In this document: positions 1 to 7,774 of the stretch, piece by piece
Layout of the letters: each line of letters starts with the position of its first letter
How positions within the stretch are numbered: the first letter of the stretch is position 1
Assembly: GCA_900545615.1 (NCBI GenBank)
Contig: UQZM01000001.1
Span: 44,469 to 108,468 of the forward strand
Length of the DNA stretch: 64,000 nt
Reading direction: 5' to 3'
Source of the DNA: an uncultured Collinsella sp.
GTDB lineage: Bacteria; Actinomycetota; Coriobacteriia; Coriobacteriales; Coriobacteriaceae
Program-made: the position numbers and the translations under genes
The notes under the pieces: model-generated
What the model was told of the DNA's origin: nothing
Database searches by the model: none
The model's input: the letters and a program-made list of their open reading frames with translations, nothing else

Positions 1-1
1 C

Positions 2-835
2 GCCGACTACTGCAAGCACCTTTCCGAGGTTGCCGGCGTTGAGGTCAGCGACTTTGAGGGCATGAAGTCCGCCATCTCCAAGCGCTACGATGTTGCCCAC
101 GAGCTGGGCTGCCGCGCCTCCGACCACGCACTCGATTACGTTATGTATGTCCCGGCTACCGCCGATGAGATTGAGGCCATCTTTGCCAAGGGCCTGGCTG
201 CCGAGCCGCTCACCGAGGAAGAGGTCCTCAAGTACAAGACCGCCTTTATGCAGTTTGTCGCGGGCGAGTATGTCCGCCTGGGCTGGGTCATGCAACTGCA
301 CTTTGGCTGCAAGCGCGACAACAACCGTGCCATGTTCGCCAAGCTCGGTCCCGACACCGGTTACGACTGCATCTCCAACTACACGCCGTCCGACCAGCTC
401 GCCGATTTCCTCAACTCCATCCAGGAGACCTGCGGCTTGCCCAAGACCATCCTGTATAGCTTGAACCCCATCGACAACACCATGATCGATACCGTGATGG
501 GCTGTTTCCAGGAGGCTCCGACCGCCGGTAAGATCCAGAACGGTTCCGCCTGGTGGTTCAACGACAACGAGGTCGGTATGCGCGAGCAGCTCACGGCTCT
601 GGCTAACGAGGGCGTCCTGGGCAACTTTGTCGGCATGCTCACCGACTCCCGCTCCTTCCTGTCCTACCCGCGCCACGAGTATTTCCGTCGCGTGCTGTGT
701 AGCGTGATCGGCGAGTGGGTTGAGCAGGGCAAGTATCCGGCCGACATGGAGCTGCTGGGCACCATCGTGCGCGATATCAGCTACAACAATTCCGTTCGCT
801 ACTTTGGCTTCGATCTGGACACCGCCGAGGCATAG
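2..835 (+). CDS. uxaC: Glucuronate isomerase, C-terminal part (5' end outside window)
   Basis: Cytoplasmic uronate isomerase: interconverts D-glucuronate/D-fructuronate and D-galacturonate/D-tagaturonate, first step of hexuronate breakdown. The frame is open from base 2, so the gene starts upstream; about 277 codons remain of a family length near 470. The visible part has typical UxaC blocks, such as FNDNEVGMREQLTALANEG and TDSRSFLSYPRHEYFRR near the C terminus. It is followed by a transporter, uxaB and uxaA on the same strand, which supports a galacturonate/glucuronate operon. Family assignment is firm; substrate preference cannot be read from the fragment. Confidence 0.93.
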   Translation, partial: ADYCKHLSEVAGVEVSDFEGMKSAISKRYDVAHELGCRASDHALDYVMYVPATADEIEAIFAKGLAAEPLTEEEVLKYKTAFMQFVAGEYVRLGWVMQLHFGCKRDNNRAMFAKLGPDTGYDCISNYTPSDQLADFLNSIQETCGLPKTILYSLNPIDNTMIDTVMGCFQEAPTAGKIQNGSAWWFNDNEVGMREQLTALANEGVLGNFVGMLTDSRSFLSYPRHEYFRRVLCSVIGEWVEQGKYPADMELLGTIVRDISYNNSVRYFGFDLDTAEA

Positions 836-885
836 ATCTGTATGTGCTCCGATTGGTGAAATCGGTTGCAAAGGGGAGGGACCAT

Positions 886-2391
886 ATGGTAACAGGGCAA
901 CAGAAAAACGAGCAGATCGTGTCTGCTCAGGCGGATTCGAGATCGATGCAGAGCTCGCAGGATATCAAGCTGAGCTGGCGTGAGAAAATCTGCTATGGCT
1001 TTGGCGATTTGGGCAACGGATTCATGTTCGATCTTGGTCAAGCATATCTGACCAAGTTCTACACTGACATCTGTCTGATTTCGCCAGGCGTAGTGAGCCT
1101 GATTTTCGCCGTCACCAAGATTTTCGATGCGTTCATGGACCCGATTGCCGGTGCATTCGTCGACGGTAGAAAGAAGATTGGCAAGCACGGTCGGTTTCGT
1201 CCGGTCATGATGGTTTCGGCCGTGATCCTTGCCGTTCTAACCGTGGTGACCTTCACTGCGCCCGATATTCCCATGGCAGGTAAAATTGCCTATGCGCTGA
1301 TAACTTACATGATCTGGGGCGTCGTATACAGCTTCACCAACGTGCCGTACGGATCTCTGGCCACGGTAATGACGCGTGACGTCGATGACCGCGCGCACAT
1401 GGCGTCAACGCGCCAGGCCGGTTCGCTTTGCGCACAGCTCATCACGGGCGTAGCGTTCATCCCATTGGTCCTGTTCTTTGCGGGTGGCGACACGCTCGAC
1501 GGCAATCCGCACGGCTATACGATTGCAGCTGTCGTCATGGGACTGTGCGGCATCGCCGGATTCGCCATCTGCTTTTTAGGAACGCGCGAGCATATCCGTA
1601 TCGATCGACAGGCCGAGGAGAAGGCTGCGGGAAAGGCCGGCAAGAAGTCGAGCGCATTCAGCACGTATTTCAAGGTCGTTTTCACCAACAAGAACCTGGG
1701 AGCAGTTATCCTGCTTACGCTGTTTACCATTTCGGCCATGAACACCAACAACACCATGATGGTGTATTTCTGCCAGTACAACCTGGGTAACATCGCGTTG
1801 CAGCCCGTTGTCAACGGCATCATGATCGGAACGTCGGTTGTCGCCATTCTCGCCATCCCGACGCTCGTCAAGCATTTCGGTAAGAAGCGCACGTGCGTCG
1901 CCTGCTTTATCGTCGGCGCTGTGGCAAACGGCCTCAACTTCATCCTGCCGACCAATACCGTGACGTTCATCATCTTCGTCACCATCGGCTACGTCGCGCT
2001 TGCCATCCCCAACGGTATCACCTGGAACCTGGTTTCCGATGTTATCGATTACGGTGAATGGCACACGGGAATCCGCAAGGAGGGTACGACCTACGCCGCG
2101 TTCAACTTTTCTCGTAAGCTTGCGCAATCCCTTGCCGCGATCATTTCCGGCGGCATCCTTGCCCTTACCGGATATGTGGCAAATAAGCCCCAGACGGCTG
2201 CCACGCTGCTTGGCATCAAGGGCGCTCTGACGATTTATCCCGCCTGCGCCCTTCTGGTAGCAGCCTTGATTATCTTCGCTCTCTACGACATTACCGAGAA
2301 GAAGTTCAATTCCATTTCCAACGACCTGTCGAATGGTCGCTGGGAGCGCGGCAAGATCGGCGAGAGCACTATCGAGACGATCGATAAATAG
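886..2391 (+). CDS. GPH-family sugar/hexuronide:cation symporter
   Basis: Probable inner-membrane cation symporter of the glycoside-pentoside-hexuronide family, about 501 residues. An N-terminal cytoplasmic stretch is followed by the family start KICYGFGDLGNGF, then about twelve hydrophobic segments; DPIAGAFVDGRKKIGKHGRFRP is the usual loop after TM2 and is positively charged. The ATG at 886 is chosen because GGGGAGGG lies just upstream; a GTG 14 codons earlier has no clear ribosome site. Lying between uxaC and uxaB, it most likely imports galacturonate, glucuronate or their glycosides. The substrate is inferred from context only. Confidence 0.88.
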   Translation: MVTGQQKNEQIVSAQADSRSMQSSQDIKLSWREKICYGFGDLGNGFMFDLGQAYLTKFYTDICLISPGVVSLIFAVTKIFDAFMDPIAGAFVDGRKKIGKHGRFRPVMMVSAVILAVLTVVTFTAPDIPMAGKIAYALITYMIWGVVYSFTNVPYGSLATVMTRDVDDRAHMASTRQAGSLCAQLITGVAFIPLVLFFAGGDTLDGNPHGYTIAAVVMGLCGIAGFAICFLGTREHIRIDRQAEEKAAGKAGKKSSAFSTYFKVVFTNKNLGAVILLTLFTISAMNTNNTMMVYFCQYNLGNIALQPVVNGIMIGTSVVAILAIPTLVKHFGKKRTCVACFIVGAVANGLNFILPTNTVTFIIFVTIGYVALAIPNGITWNLVSDVIDYGEWHTGIRKEGTTYAAFNFSRKLAQSLAAIISGGILALTGYVANKPQTAATLLGIKGALTIYPACALLVAALIIFALYDITEKKFNSISNDLSNGRWERGKIGESTIETIDK

Positions 2392-2420
2392 CTCCGCTGC
2401 TTGAAAAATCATGAATGCAA

Positions 2421-2445
2421 CCCGGTGCGGCGATGCCGTACCGGG
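2421..2445 (+). other. Small hairpin between transporter and uxaB
   Basis: CCCGGT and ACCGGG arms enclose a small GGC-GCC inner pairing. There is no U-tract, so it looks like an mRNA stability or processing hairpin inside the operon rather than a terminator. Confidence 0.4.
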
Positions 2446-2469
2446 ACTTGAGTTGAGAGGAAAACCTCT

Positions 2470-3984
2470 ATGAATAACATCAGCTACGAGACGCTCGAGA
2501 AGATCGGCTACGAGGGCTACGTGCTGCCCAAGGACGCCCCCGAGAAGGTCCTACAGTTTGGCGAGGGCAATTTCCTGCGCGCCTTCGTCGATCGTTTCTT
2601 CGATATGGGCAACGAGGCCACCGGTTGGAACGGCAAGGTCGTCATGGTGCAGCCCATCAGCGGCGCCTTCGATTTCGCCGATGGTATCAATGCCCAGGAT
2701 GGCCTGTACACCGTACTGGTGCGCGGCAAGGAGAACGGTGACACGGTTGACGATTCCCGCGTGATCAGCGCCTGCAGCCGTTGCCTCAATCCGTATCGCG
2801 AGGCTGACTACCGTGCCATGATGGAGGTCGCCGTTTCCGACGACCTGGAGATTATCGTCTCCAACACCACCGAGGCCGGTATCGCCTACGATCCGTCCTG
2901 CAAGGCCGACGACATGCCCCCCGCGAGCTTCCCTGCCAAGCTTGCCCAGGTGCTCCATGCCCGCTGGGCTGCCGGCAAGCAGGGCGTCATCGTGCTCGCC
3001 TGCGAGCTCATCGACCATAACGGCGAGGAGCTGCTGCGCATCATGAACCAGTACGTGAGCGACTGGGGCTGGGAGGACGAGTTTTCGCAGTGGATGGCCA
3101 ACGACTGCACCGTCTGCACCACGCTCGTCGACACCATCGTTCCGGGTCGCATCCGCGATCCCAAGGAGGCCGCTGCCGTGGCCGAGCGCTTGGGCTATGA
3201 AGATCCGTTCTTGGCCGTGCGTGAGCCCTTCCAGATGTGGGGCATCCAGGGTGACGAATCGCTCAAGGAGCGTCTGCCCTTCGTGAAGGCCGGTCTGCCG
3301 GGTGTCTTTGTGACCCCCGACGTCACCCCGTACAAGAAGCGCAAGGTCCGCATCCTCAACGGCGCCCACACCGCCTTTGTCCCGGGTTCCTGGGTTGCCG
3401 GCTTTGATATCGTGCGCGATTGCATGCACGACGAGACCGTCCGCGGCTTCATGAACACTATGCTCTACGACGAGGTCATTCCGACGCTTGCCGCCGACCT
3501 GGATGTCGAGGACTGCAAGGCCTTTGCCGCCGCTGTTGAGAACCGCTTCGACAACCCGTTTATCGACCACGCGCTGCTCTCCATCTGCCTCAACTCCACG
3601 GCTAAGTGGCGTGCCCGCGACCTGCCTACGCTCAAGGACTACGCTGCCGAGACCGGCAACCTGCCCAAGTGCCTGGCGACGAGCCTGGCCACGCTCATCT
3701 CCTTCTACACGCAGGAGCTCGTGTCCCGCGAGGGCGACGGCCTGCACCTGCGTCGCTCCGACGGCACCGAGTTCACCGCTCAGGACGACGCCTTTGTGCT
3801 CGACTTCTACGCTGCTCACGCCGGCGCCGACGACGCCGAGCTGGTGCACGATGTGCTCTCCAACGAGCAAATGTGGGGCGAGGATCTTACGCAGATCGCC
3901 GGCCTGGAGGAGTTTGTCGTCAACGCTCTCGCCGTCGTGCGCTCCGAGGGCGTCAAGCAGGCGTTCGCGAACGCTCAGGCCTAA
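2470..3984 (+). CDS. uxaB: Tagaturonate reductase (altronate oxidoreductase)
   Basis: Mannitol-dehydrogenase-superfamily enzyme of 504 residues, reducing D-tagaturonate to D-altronate with NADH in the cytoplasm. The N terminus has the Rossmann region VLQFGEGNFLRAFVDRFFD; the middle has the family signature KKRKVRILNGAHTAFVPG, whose lysine and asparagine are catalytic in the family. GAGAGG lies ahead of the ATG. It sits between the transporter and uxaA, so tagaturonate reductase is preferred over fructuronate or mannitol dehydrogenase. Length is close to the E. coli enzyme. Confidence 0.92.
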   Translation: MNNISYETLEKIGYEGYVLPKDAPEKVLQFGEGNFLRAFVDRFFDMGNEATGWNGKVVMVQPISGAFDFADGINAQDGLYTVLVRGKENGDTVDDSRVISACSRCLNPYREADYRAMMEVAVSDDLEIIVSNTTEAGIAYDPSCKADDMPPASFPAKLAQVLHARWAAGKQGVIVLACELIDHNGEELLRIMNQYVSDWGWEDEFSQWMANDCTVCTTLVDTIVPGRIRDPKEAAAVAERLGYEDPFLAVREPFQMWGIQGDESLKERLPFVKAGLPGVFVTPDVTPYKKRKVRILNGAHTAFVPGSWVAGFDIVRDCMHDETVRGFMNTMLYDEVIPTLAADLDVEDCKAFAAAVENRFDNPFIDHALLSICLNSTAKWRARDLPTLKDYAAETGNLPKCLATSLATLISFYTQELVSREGDGLHLRRSDGTEFTAQDDAFVLDFYAAHAGADDAELVHDVLSNEQMWGEDLTQIAGLEEFVVNALAVVRSEGVKQAFANAQA

Positions 3985-3994
3985 ATCCTTCTGT

Positions 3995-4020
3995 ACGCCC
4001 GCCGGGTAACTGGCGGGCGT
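3995..4020 (+). other. Hairpin between uxaB and uxaA
   Basis: A perfect 9-bp stem, ACGCCCGCC with GGCGGGCGT, and an 8-nt loop. No run of T follows and uxaA begins about 40 nt later, so it is probably a processing or stability element within the operon. Confidence 0.45.
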
Positions 4021-4062
4021 CACTCGACTTCTGCTCAACCTGTAGGGTTAGGACTCTTTGTA

Positions 4063-5547
4063 ATGAACACTATCCAGATCAATCCGGCCGACAACGTCAT
4101 CGTTGCGCTGTCGCCGCTCGCCAAGGGTGCTGCCGTCGAGGTTCCCGGCGTGGGCGAGGTCGTTGCCGCGGAGGATATCCCGCAGGGTCACAAGATGGCC
4201 GTGCGCGCCATTGCAGCCGGTGAGGATGTCATCAAGTACGGTCTTCCCATCGGCCACGTGACGAAGGACATTCAGCCCGGCCAGTGGCTGCACACGCACA
4301 ACGTGAAGACCAACCTCTCGGGTGAGATCGAGTACGCCTACAATCCGACACATCCGGTCGTTGAGCCGGTCGAGGCCGAGACCTTTATGGGCTTCCGCCG
4401 TGCCGACGGTCGTGCCGCCACGCGCAATGAGCTTTGGATCATTCCCACCGTCGGTTGCGTCAACGAAGTCGCTCGTGCCATGTGCGAGCAGACTCAGGAC
4501 CTGGTCGAGGGCTCGTTGGAGGGCGTCTATTACTTCCCGCATCCGTTCGGTTGCTCACAGACCGGCGCCGACCATGCCCAGACCCGTCGTCTGTTGGTGG
4601 CGCTGTCGCGTCACGCAAACGCCGCGGGCGTGCTGTTCTTGTCGCTCGGTTGCGAGAACTGCACGCATCAGCAGGTGCTCGACGAGCTCGGTGACTTCGA
4701 TCACGAGCGCGTTCGTTTTCTCACCTGCCAGGATGTAGCCGACGAGCAGATCGAGGGCCACAAGATTCTGTCCGAGCTGGCTGACCTGGCCAAGCAGGCC
4801 AAGCGTGAGCCCATTCCGGCCTCAGAGCTGGTTATTGGTCTTAAGTGCGGCGGCTCTGACGGTCTTTCGGGCATTACCGCCAACCCCACGATCGGTCGCG
4901 TGAGCGATATGGTCGTCGCCCGTGGCGGCACGTCGGTGCTCACCGAAGTGCCCGAGATGTTTGGCGCGGAGAGCATCCTGCTCGATCGCTGCGAGAACGA
5001 GCAGGTCTTTAACGCTGCCTCTGACATGCTTAACGGTTTTAAGGATTACTTTATTAGCCATGGTGAGGTGGTCTACGAGAACCCGAGTCCCGGTAACAAG
5101 GACGGTGGCATCACCACGCTCGAGGACAAGAGTTGCGGCTGCGTGCAAAAGGGCGGCTCCGCACCCATCGTCGACGTGCTGCCGTATGCCGGTCAGGTCA
5201 CCAAGCATGGCCTGAACATGCTGTGCGGCCCGGGCAACGACATGGTATCCACCACGGCGTTGACGGCTGCTGGCTGTCACGTGATTCTGTTCTCGACTGG
5301 ACGCGGCACGCCGTTTGGTGCACCGGCGCCCACCCTCAAGGTGTTCACCAATCAGCGTCTGTGCGACCACAAGGCCAACTGGATGGACTTTAACGCCGGC
5401 GTGATTGCCACAGGCGAACGCACACTCGACGAGGCTGCCCGCGACCTGTATCAGCTGGTACTGGATACAGCGAGCGGTAAGCTAACGAGTGCCGAGCGCC
5501 GCGGTTGCCACGAGATCAGTATCTGGAAAGACGGCGTCTGCCTGTAG
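4063..5547 (+). CDS. uxaA: Altronate dehydratase
   Basis: Iron-dependent dehydratase of 494 residues that converts D-altronate to 2-keto-3-deoxygluconate. An N-terminal SAF domain (about residues 10-90, HTHNVKTNLSG) is followed by the UxaA catalytic region with conserved cysteines in PHPFGCSQTGADH and LSLGCENCTHQ, and the C-terminal STGRGTPFGAPAPTLKV. Length equals E. coli UxaA (495). It ends the uxaC-transporter-uxaB-uxaA series, with a terminator directly after. The KDG product is handled by the kdgK and eda genes about 24 kb away. Confidence 0.95.
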   Translation: MNTIQINPADNVIVALSPLAKGAAVEVPGVGEVVAAEDIPQGHKMAVRAIAAGEDVIKYGLPIGHVTKDIQPGQWLHTHNVKTNLSGEIEYAYNPTHPVVEPVEAETFMGFRRADGRAATRNELWIIPTVGCVNEVARAMCEQTQDLVEGSLEGVYYFPHPFGCSQTGADHAQTRRLLVALSRHANAAGVLFLSLGCENCTHQQVLDELGDFDHERVRFLTCQDVADEQIEGHKILSELADLAKQAKREPIPASELVIGLKCGGSDGLSGITANPTIGRVSDMVVARGGTSVLTEVPEMFGAESILLDRCENEQVFNAASDMLNGFKDYFISHGEVVYENPSPGNKDGGITTLEDKSCGCVQKGGSAPIVDVLPYAGQVTKHGLNMLCGPGNDMVSTTALTAAGCHVILFSTGRGTPFGAPAPTLKVFTNQRLCDHKANWMDFNAGVIATGERTLDEAARDLYQLVLDTASGKLTSAERRGCHEISIWKDGVCL

Positions 5548-5549
5548 AG

Positions 5550-5583
5550 AGATTCGCCATTCGTAGGGGTGGCGAATCTTTTG
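5550..5583 (+). terminator. Rho-independent terminator after uxaA
   Basis: A 10-bp stem AGATTCGCCA/TGGCGAATCT followed by TTTT begins two bases after the uxaA stop codon. It closes the hexuronate operon. Confidence 0.8.
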
Positions 5584-5754
5584 ATCTCGATGACGGGGCT
5601 GCACAGTGGCTCCGTGCGAGGGAAGGGTTGCTACTGCGCGTTTGTGAGATGCCTTTCGGTGCCCTTTTCCGCACTGTTGACGTATCTATGGTTATAAATT
5701 CGGGCAAATTGGTTTAAGAAGCCGATTTCGTCCAGGTCGATAGAGGGGAATTGC

Positions 5755-6972
5755 GTGGCTATCCACATCGTTGAGGAAGCAAATCGCTGTCTGGGCTGCA
5801 AAAAGGCGTTCTGTCAAATAAAGGGCTGTCCGGTGCAGACGCCCATTCCGCAGGTTATCGACCTCTTTAAGCAGCGCCGTCTGCAAGAGGCGGGCGAGCT
5901 GCTGTTCCAGAATAACCCGATGAGTGCGGTCTGCTCCATGGTGTGCAACCATTCGGGCCAGTGCGAGGGCGCGTGCATCCAGGGCCGAAAGGGCGCGCCC
6001 GTGCATTTTTCGAGCATCGAGAACTATATCTCTACGGCGTATTTGGACCGCAAAGAGTGGAAACCCGTGCCGTCGTGCGGCAAACAGGTCGCCGTGGTCG
6101 GCTCCGGCCCTGCCGGCATGACCGTGGCCATTAAGATGGCGCAGCTGGGTTGCGCCGTCACTGTTTTTGAGCAGCGGCCCGAGATCGGCGGCGTGCTGGA
6201 GTACGGTATCCCCGAGTTCCGTCTGCCGCGCTCGCTCGTGCAAAAGTACCGCCACGTGATGTGCTCGCTCGGCGTGCGCGTTCGCCCCTCGACCACCATC
6301 GGCGGTGCGCTCCACATCGACGACTTGCTGCGCGACGGCTACGATGCGGTCTTTGTTGGTACCGGCACCTGGCGAGCTCGAAAGCTGGGTATTCCCGGCG
6401 AGTCGCGCGGCAATGTGCTGTTTGGTATCGACTATCTGGTCGATCCCACGAGCGTGGCAATCGGGCAGAACGTGGCGGTTATCGGCGCCGGCAATGTGGC
6501 CATGGATGTTGCCCGCACGGCCCTGCGCTCGGGTGCTCGCAAGGTTACCGTGTACGCCCGATCGCGCCATATCTCTGCCATCGATGACGAGGTGGAGCTG
6601 ACCGAGCTTGACGGTGCCGAGATTGTGTGCGGCAAGGCGATCTGCGCCATCGACGACAACGGTCCGGTGTTCGAGACGGCTATCTTTGACGAGGACAACA
6701 ACGTGGTGGGCTACGAGGAAGAACTCGATCACGTGTCCGCCGACACGGTTGTGATTGCGGCGTCTCAAGTGCCCAAGGACAAGCTCGTGCTTACAACGGG
6801 CGGTCTGGAGACCGACCATCGCGGCCTGCTTTCGGTCGACGAGTATGGCATGACTACCGTGCCTGGCGTCTTTGCCGCCGGCGACGTGGTCAACGGCCCG
6901 CTCACCGTGGTTCATGCCGTAGCTGGTGCCAAACTCGCCGTCGAAGGTATGATTGCCTACCTGGGCCTCTAA
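5755..6972 (+). CDS. GltD-like FAD/NAD(P) oxidoreductase with N-terminal Fe-S domain
   Basis: Flavoprotein of 405 residues related to the glutamate synthase small subunit and to NfnB/PreT-type oxidoreductases. Cysteines in CLGCKKAFCQIKGCP and CNHSGQCEGACIQG (residues about 13-80) form the Fe-S-binding helical domain. An FAD site VVGSGPAGMTVA (about 113) and an NAD(P) site VIGAGNVAMDVA (about 240) follow, and the GVFAAGDVVNGP motif is near the end. GTG at 5755 is the start, with AGAGGGG upstream. No large GltB partner is adjacent, so it may act alone or with a distant partner; the electron acceptor is unknown. Confidence 0.85.
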   Translation: MAIHIVEEANRCLGCKKAFCQIKGCPVQTPIPQVIDLFKQRRLQEAGELLFQNNPMSAVCSMVCNHSGQCEGACIQGRKGAPVHFSSIENYISTAYLDRKEWKPVPSCGKQVAVVGSGPAGMTVAIKMAQLGCAVTVFEQRPEIGGVLEYGIPEFRLPRSLVQKYRHVMCSLGVRVRPSTTIGGALHIDDLLRDGYDAVFVGTGTWRARKLGIPGESRGNVLFGIDYLVDPTSVAIGQNVAVIGAGNVAMDVARTALRSGARKVTVYARSRHISAIDDEVELTELDGAEIVCGKAICAIDDNGPVFETAIFDEDNNVVGYEEELDHVSADTVVIAASQVPKDKLVLTTGGLETDHRGLLSVDEYGMTTVPGVFAAGDVVNGPLTVVHAVAGAKLAVEGMIAYLGL

Positions 6973-6988
6973 CTCCATCCCGCCCATC

Positions 6989-7059
6989 AGTTGCGGTGAA
7001 ATACGGACTGTTTTGGCTGTCAAAGGCCTCATCTACTCCGTATTCCACCGCAACTTTTT
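6989..7059. repeat. TTGCGGTG hairpin repeat, copy 1
   Basis: Arms AGTTGCGGTGAAATACGGA and TCCGTATTCCACCGCAACT pair around a loop containing CTGTCAAAGGCCTCATC; T5 follows. It lies between convergent genes and nearly matches the copy at 15398, on the far side of the kdp locus. Members at 18347, 27530 and 28377 share the ends but vary within. Confidence 0.85.
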
Positions 7060-7069
7060 ATGGGGTGGG

Positions 7070-7774
7070 CTAGAGACGCTGCATGCGGTACCCGACACCC
7101 ATGTGCGTCTGAATCATCTTGGGGTGAGAGGGGTCTGCCTCGATCTTCTTGCGCAGGGTGCGCATGAACACGCGCAGGCTCGCCAGATCGCTGTCCCAGC
7201 TCGTGCCCCATATCTCGCGGGTGATGAAGGTGTGGGTAAGCACCTTGTCGACGTTTTTCGCTAGAAGGACGAGCAATTTGTACTCGGTTGGGGTGAGCGA
7301 GAGCTCGCGTCCGTCTTTCGTCGCGTATCCCGCGGCGTAGTCGATATGCAACGGACCGTTGTCGAACGTGCTCGCTTCTGTCGACTCGCTCGACGCCATC
7401 GAGGAGCGCCTCAAATTCGCACGTACGCGCGCGAGCAACTCATCCACAGAAAAGGGCTTGGTGAGGTAGTCGTCTGCCCCTGCGTCAAGTGCTGCAATCT
7501 TGTCGGAATCTTCGGTGCGCGCCGAAATGACGATAATGGGGACTGCCGACCAGCTTCGGATCTTCGTGATGACCTCGATACCGTCAATGTCGGGAAGGCC
7601 GAGGTCGAGCATGATGAGGCTGGGGCCGTGCGACACCGCATCCATGATGGCGGCCTGGCCGTTGCAAACCTTGCTCACGACATAGCCGTGGAGGTCAAGC
7701 GCGGTCGAAACGAGGTTTTGAACGGTCGGGTCATCTTCGACCAGGAGGATGCGTGGCTTAGCGGCATTATTCAT
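7070..7774 (-). CDS. kdpE: KdpE response regulator
   Basis: OmpR-family response regulator of 234 residues. The receiver domain has acidic pocket VEDDP, phospho-acceptor Asp in IMLDLGLPDIDG, and Lys in LTKPFSVDEL. The C-terminal winged helix includes LTPTEYKLLVLLAKN and the end of the wing VGYRM. The chosen ATG (7774) overlaps the end of kdpD by 8 bp, a translationally coupled arrangement; longer frames upstream fall inside kdpD. It should activate the divergent kdpFABC operon under K+ limitation or osmotic stress, as in other bacteria. Confidence 0.95.
   Translation of the reverse strand: MNNAAKPRILLVEDDPTVQNLVSTALDLHGYVVSKVCNGQAAIMDAVSHGPSLIMLDLGLPDIDGIEVITKIRSWSAVPIIVISARTEDSDKIAALDAGADDYLTKPFSVDELLARVRANLRRSSMASSESTEASTFDNGPLHIDYAAGYATKDGRELSLTPTEYKLLVLLAKNVDKVLTHTFITREIWGTSWDSDLASLRVFMRTLRKKIEADPSHPKMIQTHMGVGYRMQRL

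Noticed and set aside
844..885. Upstream GTG start for the GPH transporter
   Set aside because: It has no ribosome site, while the ATG at 886 has GGGGAGGG at good spacing.
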